A DNA stretch of 44,130 nt from Pseudooceanicola sp. (GTDB lineage Bacteria; Pseudomonadota; Alphaproteobacteria; Rhodobacterales; Rhodobacteraceae): assembly GCA_002709085.1 (NCBI GenBank), contig PAPR01000058.1, forward strand, positions 1 to 44,130, read 5' to 3'. The notes beneath the pieces were generated by a model. It did not search any database. It was given only the letters and a program-made list of their open reading frames with translations, and was not told the origin of the DNA. A program made the position numbers and the translations under genes. Numbering within the stretch: position 1 is the stretch's first letter; each line of letters opens with the position of its first letter. Positions 34,720 to 43,226 of this stretch are shown here, in pieces.

Positions 34720-35352
34720 TTAGATTTCGATAGCTTCGGCGATAGCCAGCGCATCTTCAAGTTCAACCCCGAGGTATCTGACAGCGCGGTCCGTCTTGGT
34801 GTGCCCCAACAGAAGTTGGACCGCTCGCAGGTTGCCGATTTTTTTGCAAATCTGCGTGACCTTTGTGCGCCGCATCGAGTGCGTGCCATATGCGCTGGCC
34901 TCCAGACCGATGGACGTCACCCACTCACGGACAATCCGCGCGTACTGGCGGGTCGAGATATGAAGCCGTTCGTGAAAGCGCCCAGGCCAGAGGTATTCGG
35001 ATCCCAACATGATCGGCTCCCGCATCCACCTTGCCAGCGATCTTCGGGGGCCTTCAGAAATTTCGAAGCGTACAGGTTTCTGAGTCTTGCTCTGCAAAAC
35101 CGATGCCCGTTCCTTGATTTGGCCTGACGCCATCACATCGACCGCCTTCATCTTCACCAGATCGCAGCCGAGCAGCTTGCTGTCGATGGCGAAGTTAAAC
35201 AGCGCGAGATCGCGGTGGTTCTCGGCAAGCTCAAGTCTAACCCTGATTGCCCACACATGCTTGGGTTGCAGTGGGCGCTTCTGACCGACAGTGCGCCCCT
35301 TGTTCCAAGCTGGACGAAGCGCGCGAATGGCAGGTAAGTTTGGTGTTACCAT
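34720..35352 (-). CDS. Short tyrosine recombinase with catalytic Arg replaced by Leu
   Basis: 210 residues, only the catalytic domain. His158 and Arg161 in THSMRRT, His184 in LLLGHTKTD and nucleophile Tyr193 in VRYLG are present. The first catalytic arginine, which in close relatives I recall as AIDSKLRGCDLV, is Leu61 here (codon CTC; CGC would be Arg). If correct, a single base change has inactivated strand cleavage. It may remain a DNA-binding remnant of a mobile element. It marks a possible boundary of accessory DNA before the cyanate cluster. Confidence 0.8.
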   Translation of the reverse strand: MVTPNLPAIRALRPAWNKGRTVGQKRPLQPKHVWAIRVRLELAENHRDLALFNFAIDSKLLGCDLVKMKAVDVMASGQIKERASVLQSKTQKPVRFEISEGPRRSLARWMREPIMLGSEYLWPGRFHERLHISTRQYARIVREWVTSIGLEASAYGTHSMRRTKVTQICKKIGNLRAVQLLLGHTKTDRAVRYLGVELEDALAIAEAIEI

Positions 35353-35920
35353 GACTGATCCTCCGATCCGCCAATCCCTCCCACATCGACAACCGACGTT
35401 GACCCGGCAACCATATCATATGGTGCTCCAACGCATCCGAGGTCGGCTTCGAGCCCGCATTGACCGCCGTCAGTGCATCGGATGCCGCACCTGCATTCGG
35501 CCGCAGCCAGACCTTTCGCGACATTCGTGTCTTGCGCAGCGAATTTGTCTTGCAGTCCCGATACTCACGGACTGCCGTCATCGAAGCGGACGCTCGGCCC
35601 GTCGATGCTCCCTGCTGTAATGCAGCAGTCCGCTCCAACAGCAGTCGTGAGCAGATAGCGGCATCTGCAGAATCACTCTTCTTCCGCTGCGTTCAGGCGA
35701 CTTTTCATGCTGCATCGCCGCGCATTAAAGCTGACCCTCTCTAAAGGGGCAGCATATGAATCAAGTCGAGTGGCGCGAGTGCGGATTTACGGTCATTCAC
35801 TGCTTGCCGAATGCAAGTACAGAATACCTGCTAGAGCGATTACGACTGGAATGCGCCGCCTTCCTACCGCAGCGCAGTCCGCCGGGTCGGCCATCCAAGC
35901 TAAATCAGGCCGCTCCAGTT
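35353..35920. other. Intergenic region without a convincing gene
   Basis: Only short frames of odd composition. Two structures are visible: a perfect 15-base palindrome accatatcatatggt (35410-35424) upstream of the recombinase gene, and ctgctg / cagcag around taatg (35612-35628). The role of either is unknown. Confidence 0.45.
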
Positions 35921-36565
35921 CTATTCTCCGCATTGCTTGAGTATACAGGCCTTTGCCAGCTGCTTCGAGTTCAGCGCGAAAGCCGGATCGCCTGATGATT
36001 GAGCAGCGATTATGGCGCCATCAATGAGCACGACGAAACCCCGAGTTGCTTGATCGACGTCGTCGATTCCAATCTCTGCGAGATCAGCTTTAAGCCATTC
36101 TGTAATTTGTCGCTTGTGGTAGGCGGCTGACCCGTGGACATCTGAGTGCCCGGAGTTGAATTCCGACGCCGCCTTGAGAAACGGGCAGCCATAGAAATAC
36201 GGGTCAGCGAACCAGTCGTAAAGAATATCGAAAGCCCCGAGCAGGCGGGCGCGGGGGGTCTGTTCGAGCATGGCCAGCCGGTCAAAGAACCAATAGCGCC
36301 AGGCTTTTCCTTCGGCTTCCAGGACCGCCACGATCAGCGCCGCTTTGGACGGAAAGTGATTATACAGCGTCGCCTTCGCCGTACCGGCGCGCGCAATGAC
36401 CGCGTCGACTCCCGTGGCGGTGAACCCATCGTTGCAAAAAAGCGTCGAGGCGGCAGAGATTATGCGGTCGCGCGCGGTGAACGGCTCTGTGCCGGTGACG
36501 CTCCAGGCAGGTCGCGGGGCAGGTTTCCGAGACGGCCGAAGGGCTCTGCTCGCGAGATCGTTCAC
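35921..36565 (-). CDS. TetR-family transcriptional regulator
   Basis: 214 residues from the GTG at 36565, chosen because aaggagg lies 5 bp upstream; an open frame further upstream has no ribosome site. The N-terminal helix-turn-helix (RDRIISAASTLFCNDGFTATGVDAVIARAGTAKATLYNHFPSKAALI) is textbook TetR/AcrR. The C-terminal ligand domain (YDWFADPYFYGCPFLKAASEFN) belongs to the group with a conserved GCPF sequence. Divergent from the ABC importer cluster and the obvious candidate to control it, with an intermediate of the pathway as ligand. Confidence 0.9.
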   Translation of the reverse strand: MNDLASRALRPSRKPAPRPAWSVTGTEPFTARDRIISAASTLFCNDGFTATGVDAVIARAGTAKATLYNHFPSKAALIVAVLEAEGKAWRYWFFDRLAMLEQTPRARLLGAFDILYDWFADPYFYGCPFLKAASEFNSGHSDVHGSAAYHKRQITEWLKADLAEIGIDDVDQATRGFVVLIDGAIIAAQSSGDPAFALNSKQLAKACILKQCGE

Positions 36566-36912
36566 TGTGGCCTCCTTATCGCTGATCGTGCGTCTGACCG
36601 CTCGACACTTGTTATCTAGTATACTGCCATTCTTGCGGCGCAAGAACAAGACAAGTTAGTATGCCAAGCCGTGTTTTCAGCCGAATCTGACAGGCTGTCC
36701 AGATCCTTTGCCGCGCGCCACAGGATGACATGGCGCCGGTCAAAAGTGCAAAATTCATCCTCGTAACGCAAGTTTTCTCGACTTATCGCGGAAATTTTTG
36801 TCACTTCCCGAAAATAGCCGCGATTTTCGACCGCCCAAGTTGACAAGTCGAAAGCTTATCACCGAAAAAAAGACAGACCGGTTAGTCTTGTTGAACTAAA
36901 AAAGGTAGCCAG
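36566..36912. promoter_or_regulatory. Divergent promoter region between tetR and the cyanate cluster
   Basis: AT-richer than its surroundings and without a plausible gene. It holds a perfect 17-base palindrome (ttcttgcg-g-cgcaagaa, 36630-36646) near the regulator and an imperfect one (agacagaccggttagtct, 36871-36888) near the importer operon. The latter has the AGAC...ACCGGT...GTCT shape common in TetR operators. A ttgaca hexamer occurs at 36840-36845, but no convincing -10 follows at 17 bp. Confidence 0.55.
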
Positions 36913-37740
36913 ATGATGCTCACGAACCCCATTCCGGAACGGCAGGCTTTGCGAACGCTGCCCCGCAGCGGCGCGCATCTGGCGGTCAGAAACCTCAGTC
37001 ACACCTATCGGTGGACCCAGACCCCCGTGCTGACCGACATCTCTTTCGATGTCACGCCAGGCGAGATCGTCGCCCTTCTGGGACGGTCCGGCTGTGGGAA
37101 ATCCACCCTGCTTCACATGATTTCCGGCCTGTCCCAGCCAAGTGCGGGGGAGGTCGTGATCGACGGCAAGACCGTCACCGATTCCTCGCCGCGCTGGGTC
37201 TTCATGTTTCAAAGCCCCTCTCTGCTGCCCTGGCTGACGGTGGCGCAGAACGTTGCGATGGGCCTGAAATTCACCCGCAGGTCTTTTGAAGTCCCGCAGC
37301 GCGTGCCCGAGGTTCTCGATCTAGTCGAGATGGGAGGCTACGCCGATCGCAACGTGCAGGATCTGTCCGGCGGGCAAAAGCAGCGTGTCGCCCTGGCCCG
37401 GTCGCTGGCGCCCAAGCCCGAGATGCTACTGCTCGACGAGCCGTTCTCGGCGCTCGACGCCTTTACCCGGCGCAGCCTTCAATCCGAGGTGCGCGACATC
37501 GCCCGCGAACTGGGCCTGACCATCGTCATGGTCAGCCATGACGTGAGCGAGGCGGTGCGGATGGCAGACCGGGCGATCCTACTGGATTCCGATCCCGGCC
37601 GGCTGGTCAAGGATGTCGCGATCACGCTCAACGAACGCGAACGCAAGAACAGCGACGGCCGCTATCATACTGAACTGAAGACCGTCATGGGCATGTACAG
37701 CGCGATTGCTGGCGAAACCATGGGCCCTGTCCTCGACTGA
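36913..37740 (+). CDS. ABC importer ATPase, NrtD/CynD/TauB type
   Basis: 275 residues. Walker A is LGRSGCGKST, signature LSGGQKQRVALARSLAPKP, Walker B MLLLDEPFSALD, and the switch His is in VSHDVSEAVRMADR. The FQSPSLLPWLTVAQNV Q-loop segment is typical of nitrate/sulfonate/cyanate-type ATPases. First gene of the cluster, 26 bp before the substrate-binding protein. Energises uptake at the inner membrane. Length fits CynD/NrtD and the gene order is D-A-B. Confidence 0.92.
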   Translation: MMLTNPIPERQALRTLPRSGAHLAVRNLSHTYRWTQTPVLTDISFDVTPGEIVALLGRSGCGKSTLLHMISGLSQPSAGEVVIDGKTVTDSSPRWVFMFQSPSLLPWLTVAQNVAMGLKFTRRSFEVPQRVPEVLDLVEMGGYADRNVQDLSGGQKQRVALARSLAPKPEMLLLDEPFSALDAFTRRSLQSEVRDIARELGLTIVMVSHDVSEAVRMADRAILLDSDPGRLVKDVAITLNERERKNSDGRYHTELKTVMGMYSAIAGETMGPVLD

Positions 37741-37766
37741 TTCAACTTTTCAAAGGAACCAACTTC

Positions 37767-39050
37767 ATGAAACGACTGATCAAAGCGACTTCTCTTCAGT
37801 CCGCATCCGATCTGCACAGCCATTGCTGCGGAGGGGATGGCAGCGTCGATATGGATCGTCGGCACGCGCTCGACATGCTCGCGAAAGGTGGGCTTGCCGC
37901 CATGCTGGGCTCGCTAGCGTCCAGCCTTGCCACAGCCGCCGCGGCGCAGGAAGACGACGTGCTGCGCATTGGCTATCTGCCGATCACCGACGCCACCCCG
38001 CTGCTGGTCGCCCATGCCATGGGGTATTTCGCGGACGAGGGGATCAAGGCCGAGGATCCGACGCTGATGCGGGGCTGGTCGCCGCTGATCGAAGGGTTCG
38101 CCGCGGGCCGGTTCAACCTTGTCCACTTTCTCAAGCCGATCCCGATCTGGATGAGGTACAACAACAATTTCCCGGTCAAGGTCATGGCGTGGGCGCATAC
38201 CAATGGCTCGGCCCTTGTCGTGGGCAAGCAGCATAAAGATGTGACCGATTTTTCCGGGTTGGGCGGCAAGCAGGTGGCGGTGCCGTTCTGGTATTCCATG
38301 CACAACATTGTGCTGCAATACGCCTTGCGCAACGCGGGTATCAAACCCGTCATCCGCAGTCAGAGCGACCCGCTCGCAGAGGATGAATGCAACCTTCAGG
38401 TGCTGCCGCCGCCCGAAATGCCGCCCTCACTCGCCGCGGGACAAATCGACGCCTACATTGTGGCCGAACCTTTCAACGCGATGGGCGAATTGCTGGCAGG
38501 CGCGCGGATGCTGCGCTTTACCGGCGATATCTGGAAGAACCATCCCTGCTGCGTCATCTGCATGAACGAGCAGACCACCACGGCCAAGCCGGAGTGGACC
38601 CAAAAGGTGATGAACGCGCTGGTGCGCGCCTCGATCTATGCCAGCCAGAACAAGAGCGAGGTCGCAGAGATGTTGTCGCGCGACGGCAAGGGCTATCTTC
38701 CGGCACCTGCCGCTGTCGTCCAGCGCGCGATGACGCTTTACGAGGGGAACGCGGACTATATCGACAGCGGTGCCATCCAGAACCAAGCGGAATTCAACAA
38801 CAGCCGCATCGACTTTGCCCCCTGGCCCTATCCGTCTGCCACGCGGCTGATCGTCGAGGCGATGAACGAAACGGTGGTTTCCGGCGATACACGGTTCCTC
38901 GACGGGCTGGATCCCGATTTCGTCACCGAGGATCTGGTGAACTACGACTTCGTCCGCACGGCGCTCGAGCAATATCCCGATTGGCAATCCGCCCTGTCGA
39001 TCACGCCCAGCGCCGATCCGTTCGTGCGCGAAGAGGTGCTGAAGCTATGA
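37767..39050 (+). CDS. ABC importer substrate-binding protein, NrtA/CynA type
   Basis: 427 residues, longer than the roughly 320 of TauA/SsuA and in the range of NrtA/CmpA/CynA. A Cys/His-rich leader (HSHCCGGDG) is followed by a twin-arginine-like signal (MDRRHALDMLAKGGLAAML). The mature domain begins LRIGYLPITDATPLLVAHAMGYF, with GWSPLIEGFAAGRFNLVHFL and AEPFNAMGELLAGARM as in the nitrate/bicarbonate/cyanate-binding group. Downstream cyanase makes cyanate, or a compound yielding cyanate, the best ligand guess. Its stop overlaps the permease start by four bases. Confidence 0.9.
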   Translation: MKRLIKATSLQSASDLHSHCCGGDGSVDMDRRHALDMLAKGGLAAMLGSLASSLATAAAAQEDDVLRIGYLPITDATPLLVAHAMGYFADEGIKAEDPTLMRGWSPLIEGFAAGRFNLVHFLKPIPIWMRYNNNFPVKVMAWAHTNGSALVVGKQHKDVTDFSGLGGKQVAVPFWYSMHNIVLQYALRNAGIKPVIRSQSDPLAEDECNLQVLPPPEMPPSLAAGQIDAYIVAEPFNAMGELLAGARMLRFTGDIWKNHPCCVICMNEQTTTAKPEWTQKVMNALVRASIYASQNKSEVAEMLSRDGKGYLPAPAAVVQRAMTLYEGNADYIDSGAIQNQAEFNNSRIDFAPWPYPSATRLIVEAMNETVVSGDTRFLDGLDPDFVTEDLVNYDFVRTALEQYPDWQSALSITPSADPFVREEVLKL

Positions 39051-39871
39051 CCGACGTCACCTCTATCCAGACGCAGGCGCGTGCGATGCGCCTGCCAAAG
39101 CTGGGGCGCGTCCGGGTTCTGGTGAATGCGGTCATCGGCATGTCCGGCCTGTTGGTCCTGTGGTGGCTGGGCGGCCGCTATGTGGCCAGCAATCCGAACA
39201 TGATGGCCTTTACCAATTTCGCGCCCACGCCGACCCTGGCCCGGCTGGTGCAGATGTTCGCCTCGGGCGAGGTGGTGGACATGGCCCTGCCCTCGCTGTC
39301 GCGGGTGGGCTACGGCCTGCTTTACGCCACCGCCATCGGCGTGCCGATGGGCATTCTCGTCGGACGCGGCCCGCGCTTGAACGAGATCACTAACGTGCCG
39401 TTCCAGTTCATGCGAATGATCTCTCCGCTGGCCTGGATGCCGATTGCGGTGATGCTGTTTGCCACCTGGGACGCCGCAATCATCTTTCTAATCACCATGG
39501 CGGCGCTTTGGCCGATCCTGTTTTCCACGGCGGCCGGCGTGAAGCGCATCGATCCCGCCTGGCTGAAGGTCGCGCGCAACCTTGGCGCTAACCCATTCCA
39601 CATGCTCTTCACGGTCATTCTGCCCGCCATCGCCGTCGATGTGCTGATGGGCATCCGGCTAGCGCTTGGCGTCGCCTGGATCGTGCTGGTGCCGGCAGAG
39701 TACCTGGGGGTCAGTTCGGGCCTTGGCTACGCGATCAACGATGCGCGCGACACGCTCGACTATTCGCGCCTTGCGGCAACGGTCGTCGTGATCGGCATGA
39801 TCGGCTTCACCCTCGACTCTTTGGCGGGCCTTTTGGTGAAGAAATTCAACTGGATGCGCGGAGGGCATTGA
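39047..39871 (+). CDS. ABC importer permease, NrtB/CynB/TauC type
   Basis: 274 residues, about six membrane helices. The ATPase-coupling EAA loop is visible (AAGVKRIDPAWLKVARNLGANPFHMLF), followed by VDVLMGIRLALGVAWIVLVPAEYLG, typical of the BPD_transp_1 permeases for nitrate, sulfonate and cyanate. Start set by overlap with the upstream stop. Completes the importer; the 118-bp gap to the OsmC gene shows no terminator. Confidence 0.93.
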   Translation: MTDVTSIQTQARAMRLPKLGRVRVLVNAVIGMSGLLVLWWLGGRYVASNPNMMAFTNFAPTPTLARLVQMFASGEVVDMALPSLSRVGYGLLYATAIGVPMGILVGRGPRLNEITNVPFQFMRMISPLAWMPIAVMLFATWDAAIIFLITMAALWPILFSTAAGVKRIDPAWLKVARNLGANPFHMLFTVILPAIAVDVLMGIRLALGVAWIVLVPAEYLGVSSGLGYAINDARDTLDYSRLAATVVVIGMIGFTLDSLAGLLVKKFNWMRGGH

Positions 39872-39989
39872 TGCCCCTCCGACTTTGTCACAACCGCCGC
39901 GTGCCGAGGCGGATCAGGCTGGCACAAGCCATGCCCCTTATATCACCCGCGATGCTCGGCAGTCGCCCCATTGCAGGAAGGATCATTCC

Positions 39990-40541
39990 ATGTCCGACGC
40001 AGCAGTAACCGAAACAATCACCACCTACCTCCGTCCGATCGACGCCGACGGCCTTGCCAAATTCGCCGAGAAAGGCCGCAACAACCCGAATGCACGGGGC
40101 ACCAACAAGGTCCGCACCGTGATTGAAGGGCAGTACCGCAGCCTCTCCTATGTCGGCAATCACGCCGCCGTCGTCGTCGACGAACCGCTGCATCTGTTCG
40201 GCCAGGACACCGCACCGGCCCCGGGTGAGATCGTGCTCAGCGCGCTTGGCGGATGCCTTGCCGTCGGCATCACCGCCGTGGCCACGGCGCGCAACATCAA
40301 GCTGTCCAAGCTTGAGCTATTCCTCGAAGGCGACATCGGCAACCCAGCCGCATGGGGCGCCGGTGGTGCCGAGAAGGCACCGGCCGACATGGGCTTTCAG
40401 GAAATCCGTGTCTCGGTCGACGTCGAGGGCGATGCCACGCGCGAAGAGCTCGACAAGATCGTCGCCCACGCGAATTTCTATTCGCCCGTCGCCAACACAA
40501 TGCGCAACCCGATCGATTTCACGATCGGCATGGCCGACTGA
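39990..40541 (+). CDS. OsmC-family protein lacking the second cysteine
   Basis: 183 residues from the ATG at 39990, preceded by aggaagga. The OsmC fold pattern is clear: APGEIVLSALGGCLAVGITAVATARNIKL with the first, peroxidatic-type Cys, then a long DVEGDATREELDKIVAHANF segment. The second Cys position of Ohr/OsmC is Ser here (YSPVANTM). OsmC proteins with two Cys reduce organic peroxides; one-Cys members cannot use the same disulfide cycle and may bind or handle another electrophile or sulfur species. Part of the cyanate cluster. Confidence 0.88.
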   Translation: MSDAAVTETITTYLRPIDADGLAKFAEKGRNNPNARGTNKVRTVIEGQYRSLSYVGNHAAVVVDEPLHLFGQDTAPAPGEIVLSALGGCLAVGITAVATARNIKLSKLELFLEGDIGNPAAWGAGGAEKAPADMGFQEIRVSVDVEGDATREELDKIVAHANFYSPVANTMRNPIDFTIGMAD

Positions 40542-40555
40542 CCAGCACCGATCGA

Positions 40556-40580
40556 GGGCAGCATCCGCAAGGGGCTGCCC
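40556..40580 (+). promoter_or_regulatory. Intercistronic hairpin before the flavoprotein gene
   Basis: Perfect 7-bp stem gggcagc / gctgccc with an 11-base loop, no T-run. It lies between the OsmC and flavoprotein genes and may adjust relative expression within one transcript. Confidence 0.45.
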
Positions 40581-40617
40581 CGCCATTCACAGTCCACAAA
40601 ACCGAGGGTGATCCACC

Positions 40618-41784
40618 ATGGCTGACACGACCCAGAGCGGCGCCGCGCCGCTGACCGAATGTTCCGTACCCGGCGGCATGAACGTCCATGCCGCGTCTCT
40701 TGAACGGATCGCGGATCTCGCACGGCACGAGCTGGCGCCGCGTGCCGCCGACATCGACGCAGGCCACTATCCCCGCGAGCTGCTGGCGCAGTTTGGCGCA
40801 GAGGGCGCCTTTGGCTTTCATCTCGGCTCCGGCAACTCCGACTTTGCCAGCGCCATCACCGCGATGACCTCGGTCTCGCGTGCCTGCGGTGCCAGCGGCT
40901 TTCTGACCTGGTGCCACGATGTTTACGGGCTGTATCTCGACCATTCCGAAAACCGGGGGCTGGCGGAACGGCGCCTGCCCGATCATGTCGCCGCGCGCAG
41001 CTTCGGCGGGACAGCCCTGTCCAATCCGATGAAGGCGCTGGCCGGGATCGAGCCGATGATCCTGCGCGCCAAACCGGCCCAAGGCGGCTATGTCGTGTCC
41101 GGCACACTGCCCTGGATCAGCCACATTCGCGAAGGACAATACTGTGCAGCTATCGCCAAGGTCGAAGGCGGGCGCGACGATCACGAGATCTTTTTTCATC
41201 TGCCCATCGACGAACGTGTCGGTCTGACCAAATGCCCGAAATTCTCGGGCATGGAAGGCACCAGCACCTGGGGCATCGCCCTGAAGGATTTCTTCGTCCC
41301 CGAGGAGGATATGATCGCGGATCCAGCGCGGCCGTTCATCGCCCGAGTGCGCGCCCGGTTCATCCTGCTTCAGATGGGTATGGGCCTGGGCGTCGTGCGC
41401 GGCAGCATCGACGACATGGAAGGGGTTGAGGATCAGCTGGGCCACGTGAACCAGTTCCTTGACGACCGGCCCGACGCCATGCTGGCTGAATATGACGATC
41501 TTTTCGCGCGCACAATGACGCTTGCGGGCCGCGAGGACACGACCAGCCCAACATTTTTCATGGATGTGCTCGACCTGCGCGCCGAAGTCTCGGAACTTTC
41601 GCTGCGCGCGGCGCAATCCGCGCTGCTGCATCAGGGCGCGCGCGGCTACCTCATGGCGTCGGCGCCGCAGCGGCGGGTGCGCGAGGCGCATTTCGTCGCC
41701 ATCGTCACGCCCGCGATCAAGCATCTGCGCTGGCAGATGGCCAAACTCTCGACCGAGATCCAGCCCGCCGAGGCCGCCGCATGA
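40618..41784 (+). CDS. Acyl-CoA-dehydrogenase-fold flavoprotein
   Basis: 388 residues. The layout of the acyl-CoA dehydrogenase superfamily is present: N-terminal helical domain (ELAPRAADIDAGHYPRELLAQFGAEGAFGF), the middle beta domain with WISHIREGQYCAAIAKVE and FSGMEGTSTWGIALKDFFVPEEDM, and C-terminal helices. I do not see the usual catalytic Glu context of fatty-acyl-CoA dehydrogenases. Relatives of this fold include flavin-dependent monooxygenases for S- and N-compounds (DszC, SfnC). With the overlapping rubredoxin reductase gene and cyanase downstream, oxidation of a C-N or C-S compound is more plausible than fatty-acid oxidation, but this is inference. Confidence 0.8.
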   Translation: MADTTQSGAAPLTECSVPGGMNVHAASLERIADLARHELAPRAADIDAGHYPRELLAQFGAEGAFGFHLGSGNSDFASAITAMTSVSRACGASGFLTWCHDVYGLYLDHSENRGLAERRLPDHVAARSFGGTALSNPMKALAGIEPMILRAKPAQGGYVVSGTLPWISHIREGQYCAAIAKVEGGRDDHEIFFHLPIDERVGLTKCPKFSGMEGTSTWGIALKDFFVPEEDMIADPARPFIARVRARFILLQMGMGLGVVRGSIDDMEGVEDQLGHVNQFLDDRPDAMLAEYDDLFARTMTLAGREDTTSPTFFMDVLDLRAEVSELSLRAAQSALLHQGARGYLMASAPQRRVREAHFVAIVTPAIKHLRWQMAKLSTEIQPAEAAA

Positions 41785-43130
41785 GCACCGATGAGCTTGC
41801 CGAACCGACCGACGGGCTGGGCCCCTGGCGCGAATATCTGTGCCGCGCGTGCGGACTGATCTATAACGAAGGCGAAGGCGACCCGGATGGCGGCCTGGCC
41901 CCGGGCACGCGATTCGACGACATCCCCGATGACTGGGTCTGTCCGATCTGCGGTGTCAGCAAGGGCGATTTCGAACCCTATGAACGCCCCAGCGCGCCTG
42001 CCGTGGCCGCCAGCCAGACAGGAATTTCAAAGGCGGATGTGGGTATCGTGATCATCGGCGCGGGCCTTGCCGGCTGGGCGACCGCGCGGGCGCTGCGGGA
42101 ACTGGACCCAGAGCGGCCGATCACCATCGTCACGGCCTGTCCGGGCCATGTCTACAACAAGCCCGAGATTTCGCGCGCGCTGTCGCGCAAGGCAAGCCCC
42201 GACGCGCTGCAACGCGCGACCGGGCCGGACGAGGCGGCCCGCCTGGGCATCCGTCTGGTCGCCCATACACATGTTGTGGGTCTGTCGGCGCAATTCCGGC
42301 GCCTGCGGACAACACGCGGCACAATCCCGTTCACGCATGTCGTGCTGGCGCTAGGGGCACACGCAACCATGCCCGCAGGCCTCAACCCGCACCATTCCTG
42401 GCGGATCAACAGCCTTGATGCGTGGCGGGCGTTTCACACCAATCTCGGGACCGCACCGCGCCGGATCGCCATCGTGGGCGGCGGCATGATCGGCTGCGAA
42501 CTGGCTGAGGATTTCGCCCGCGCCGGTCACGCGGTTCAGCTGATCGGCCTGGGCATGGTGCCGCTTGACACGCTGGTTCCCGTCGAGGCGGGCGAGCGAC
42601 TGCTGGCCGGCCTGCGCCGTGCCGATGTCGACTATTTTGGCGGCCAGACGGTGACCTCCAGCGCGCGCGAAGCCGATGGCACCGTGTCGCTGACGCTGGC
42701 CGACGGGCGTGCCCTTGTGGCCGACCGGGTCGTCGCGGCCACCGGTCTGGCGATTGATACACGCTTCCTGAAAAACGCCGGTGTCGATGTCTCGCCGGTC
42801 GGGATCTCCGTCGACGCGAGCGATCTTTCCACCAACATCGCGGGCATCTACGGGCTAGGCGATTGCGTCGCCATCGACGGTGCGCCCTGCCGGTTCATCG
42901 AGCCGATCCCGAAACAGGCCGAGATCATCGCCCGCGACATCGTCGGCCTGGACCATGGCGGCTATCGCCATCGCGCGCCGATCATCCGGCTCAAATCCGT
43001 CGAGACGCCGCTGACGATCGAAGGCCCGCCCCACGCAAAGGGCGAATGGCGTGTGATCGCGCAGTCGCCCGAGACGCTCGAAATGGAACGCTGGGATGGC
43101 GAGAGATGCGTCGCCCGGCTGACCGCCTGA
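41781..43130 (+). CDS. Rubredoxin-rubredoxin reductase fusion
   Basis: 449 residues. Residues 17-66 are a rubredoxin domain with four iron-ligand cysteines, C21/C24 and C54/C57 (CRACG, CPICG). After a short linker follows a FAD/NAD(P)H oxidoreductase: FAD-binding VIIGAGLAGWATARAL near 90, NAD(P)H-binding VGGGMIGCELAEDFARAG near 235 and the YGLGDCVAI FAD ribityl motif near 355. It would pass electrons from NAD(P)H through FAD to the fused rubredoxin. The start overlaps the flavoprotein stop by four bases, so the two are probably stoichiometric partners. Confidence 0.92.
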   Translation: MSTDELAEPTDGLGPWREYLCRACGLIYNEGEGDPDGGLAPGTRFDDIPDDWVCPICGVSKGDFEPYERPSAPAVAASQTGISKADVGIVIIGAGLAGWATARALRELDPERPITIVTACPGHVYNKPEISRALSRKASPDALQRATGPDEAARLGIRLVAHTHVVGLSAQFRRLRTTRGTIPFTHVVLALGAHATMPAGLNPHHSWRINSLDAWRAFHTNLGTAPRRIAIVGGGMIGCELAEDFARAGHAVQLIGLGMVPLDTLVPVEAGERLLAGLRRADVDYFGGQTVTSSAREADGTVSLTLADGRALVADRVVAATGLAIDTRFLKNAGVDVSPVGISVDASDLSTNIAGIYGLGDCVAIDGAPCRFIEPIPKQAEIIARDIVGLDHGGYRHRAPIIRLKSVETPLTIEGPPHAKGEWRVIAQSPETLEMERWDGERCVARLTA

Positions 43131-43134
43131 GGCC

Positions 43135-43190
43135 CGGCCGGACCCGTCGCCCGGCCGCCACAGACAGACCGTCCCGGTCGGAAGACCGGG
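43135..43190 (+). promoter_or_regulatory. Two intercistronic hairpins upstream of cynS
   Basis: Stem cggccgg / ccggccg (43135-43157, 9-base loop) and stem cccggtc / gaccggg with a GGAA tetraloop (43173-43190). No T-run follows. They could act as RNA stability elements that give cynS a different expression level from the upstream genes. Confidence 0.5.
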
Positions 43191-43226
43191 GCACATTCAT
43201 ACCGTTTTCAACACAGGAGACCATCC

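Noticed and set aside
35756..35995. 79-codon ORF upstream of the TetR gene end
   Set aside because: Overlaps the 3' end of the well-supported TetR gene and has no ribosome site.
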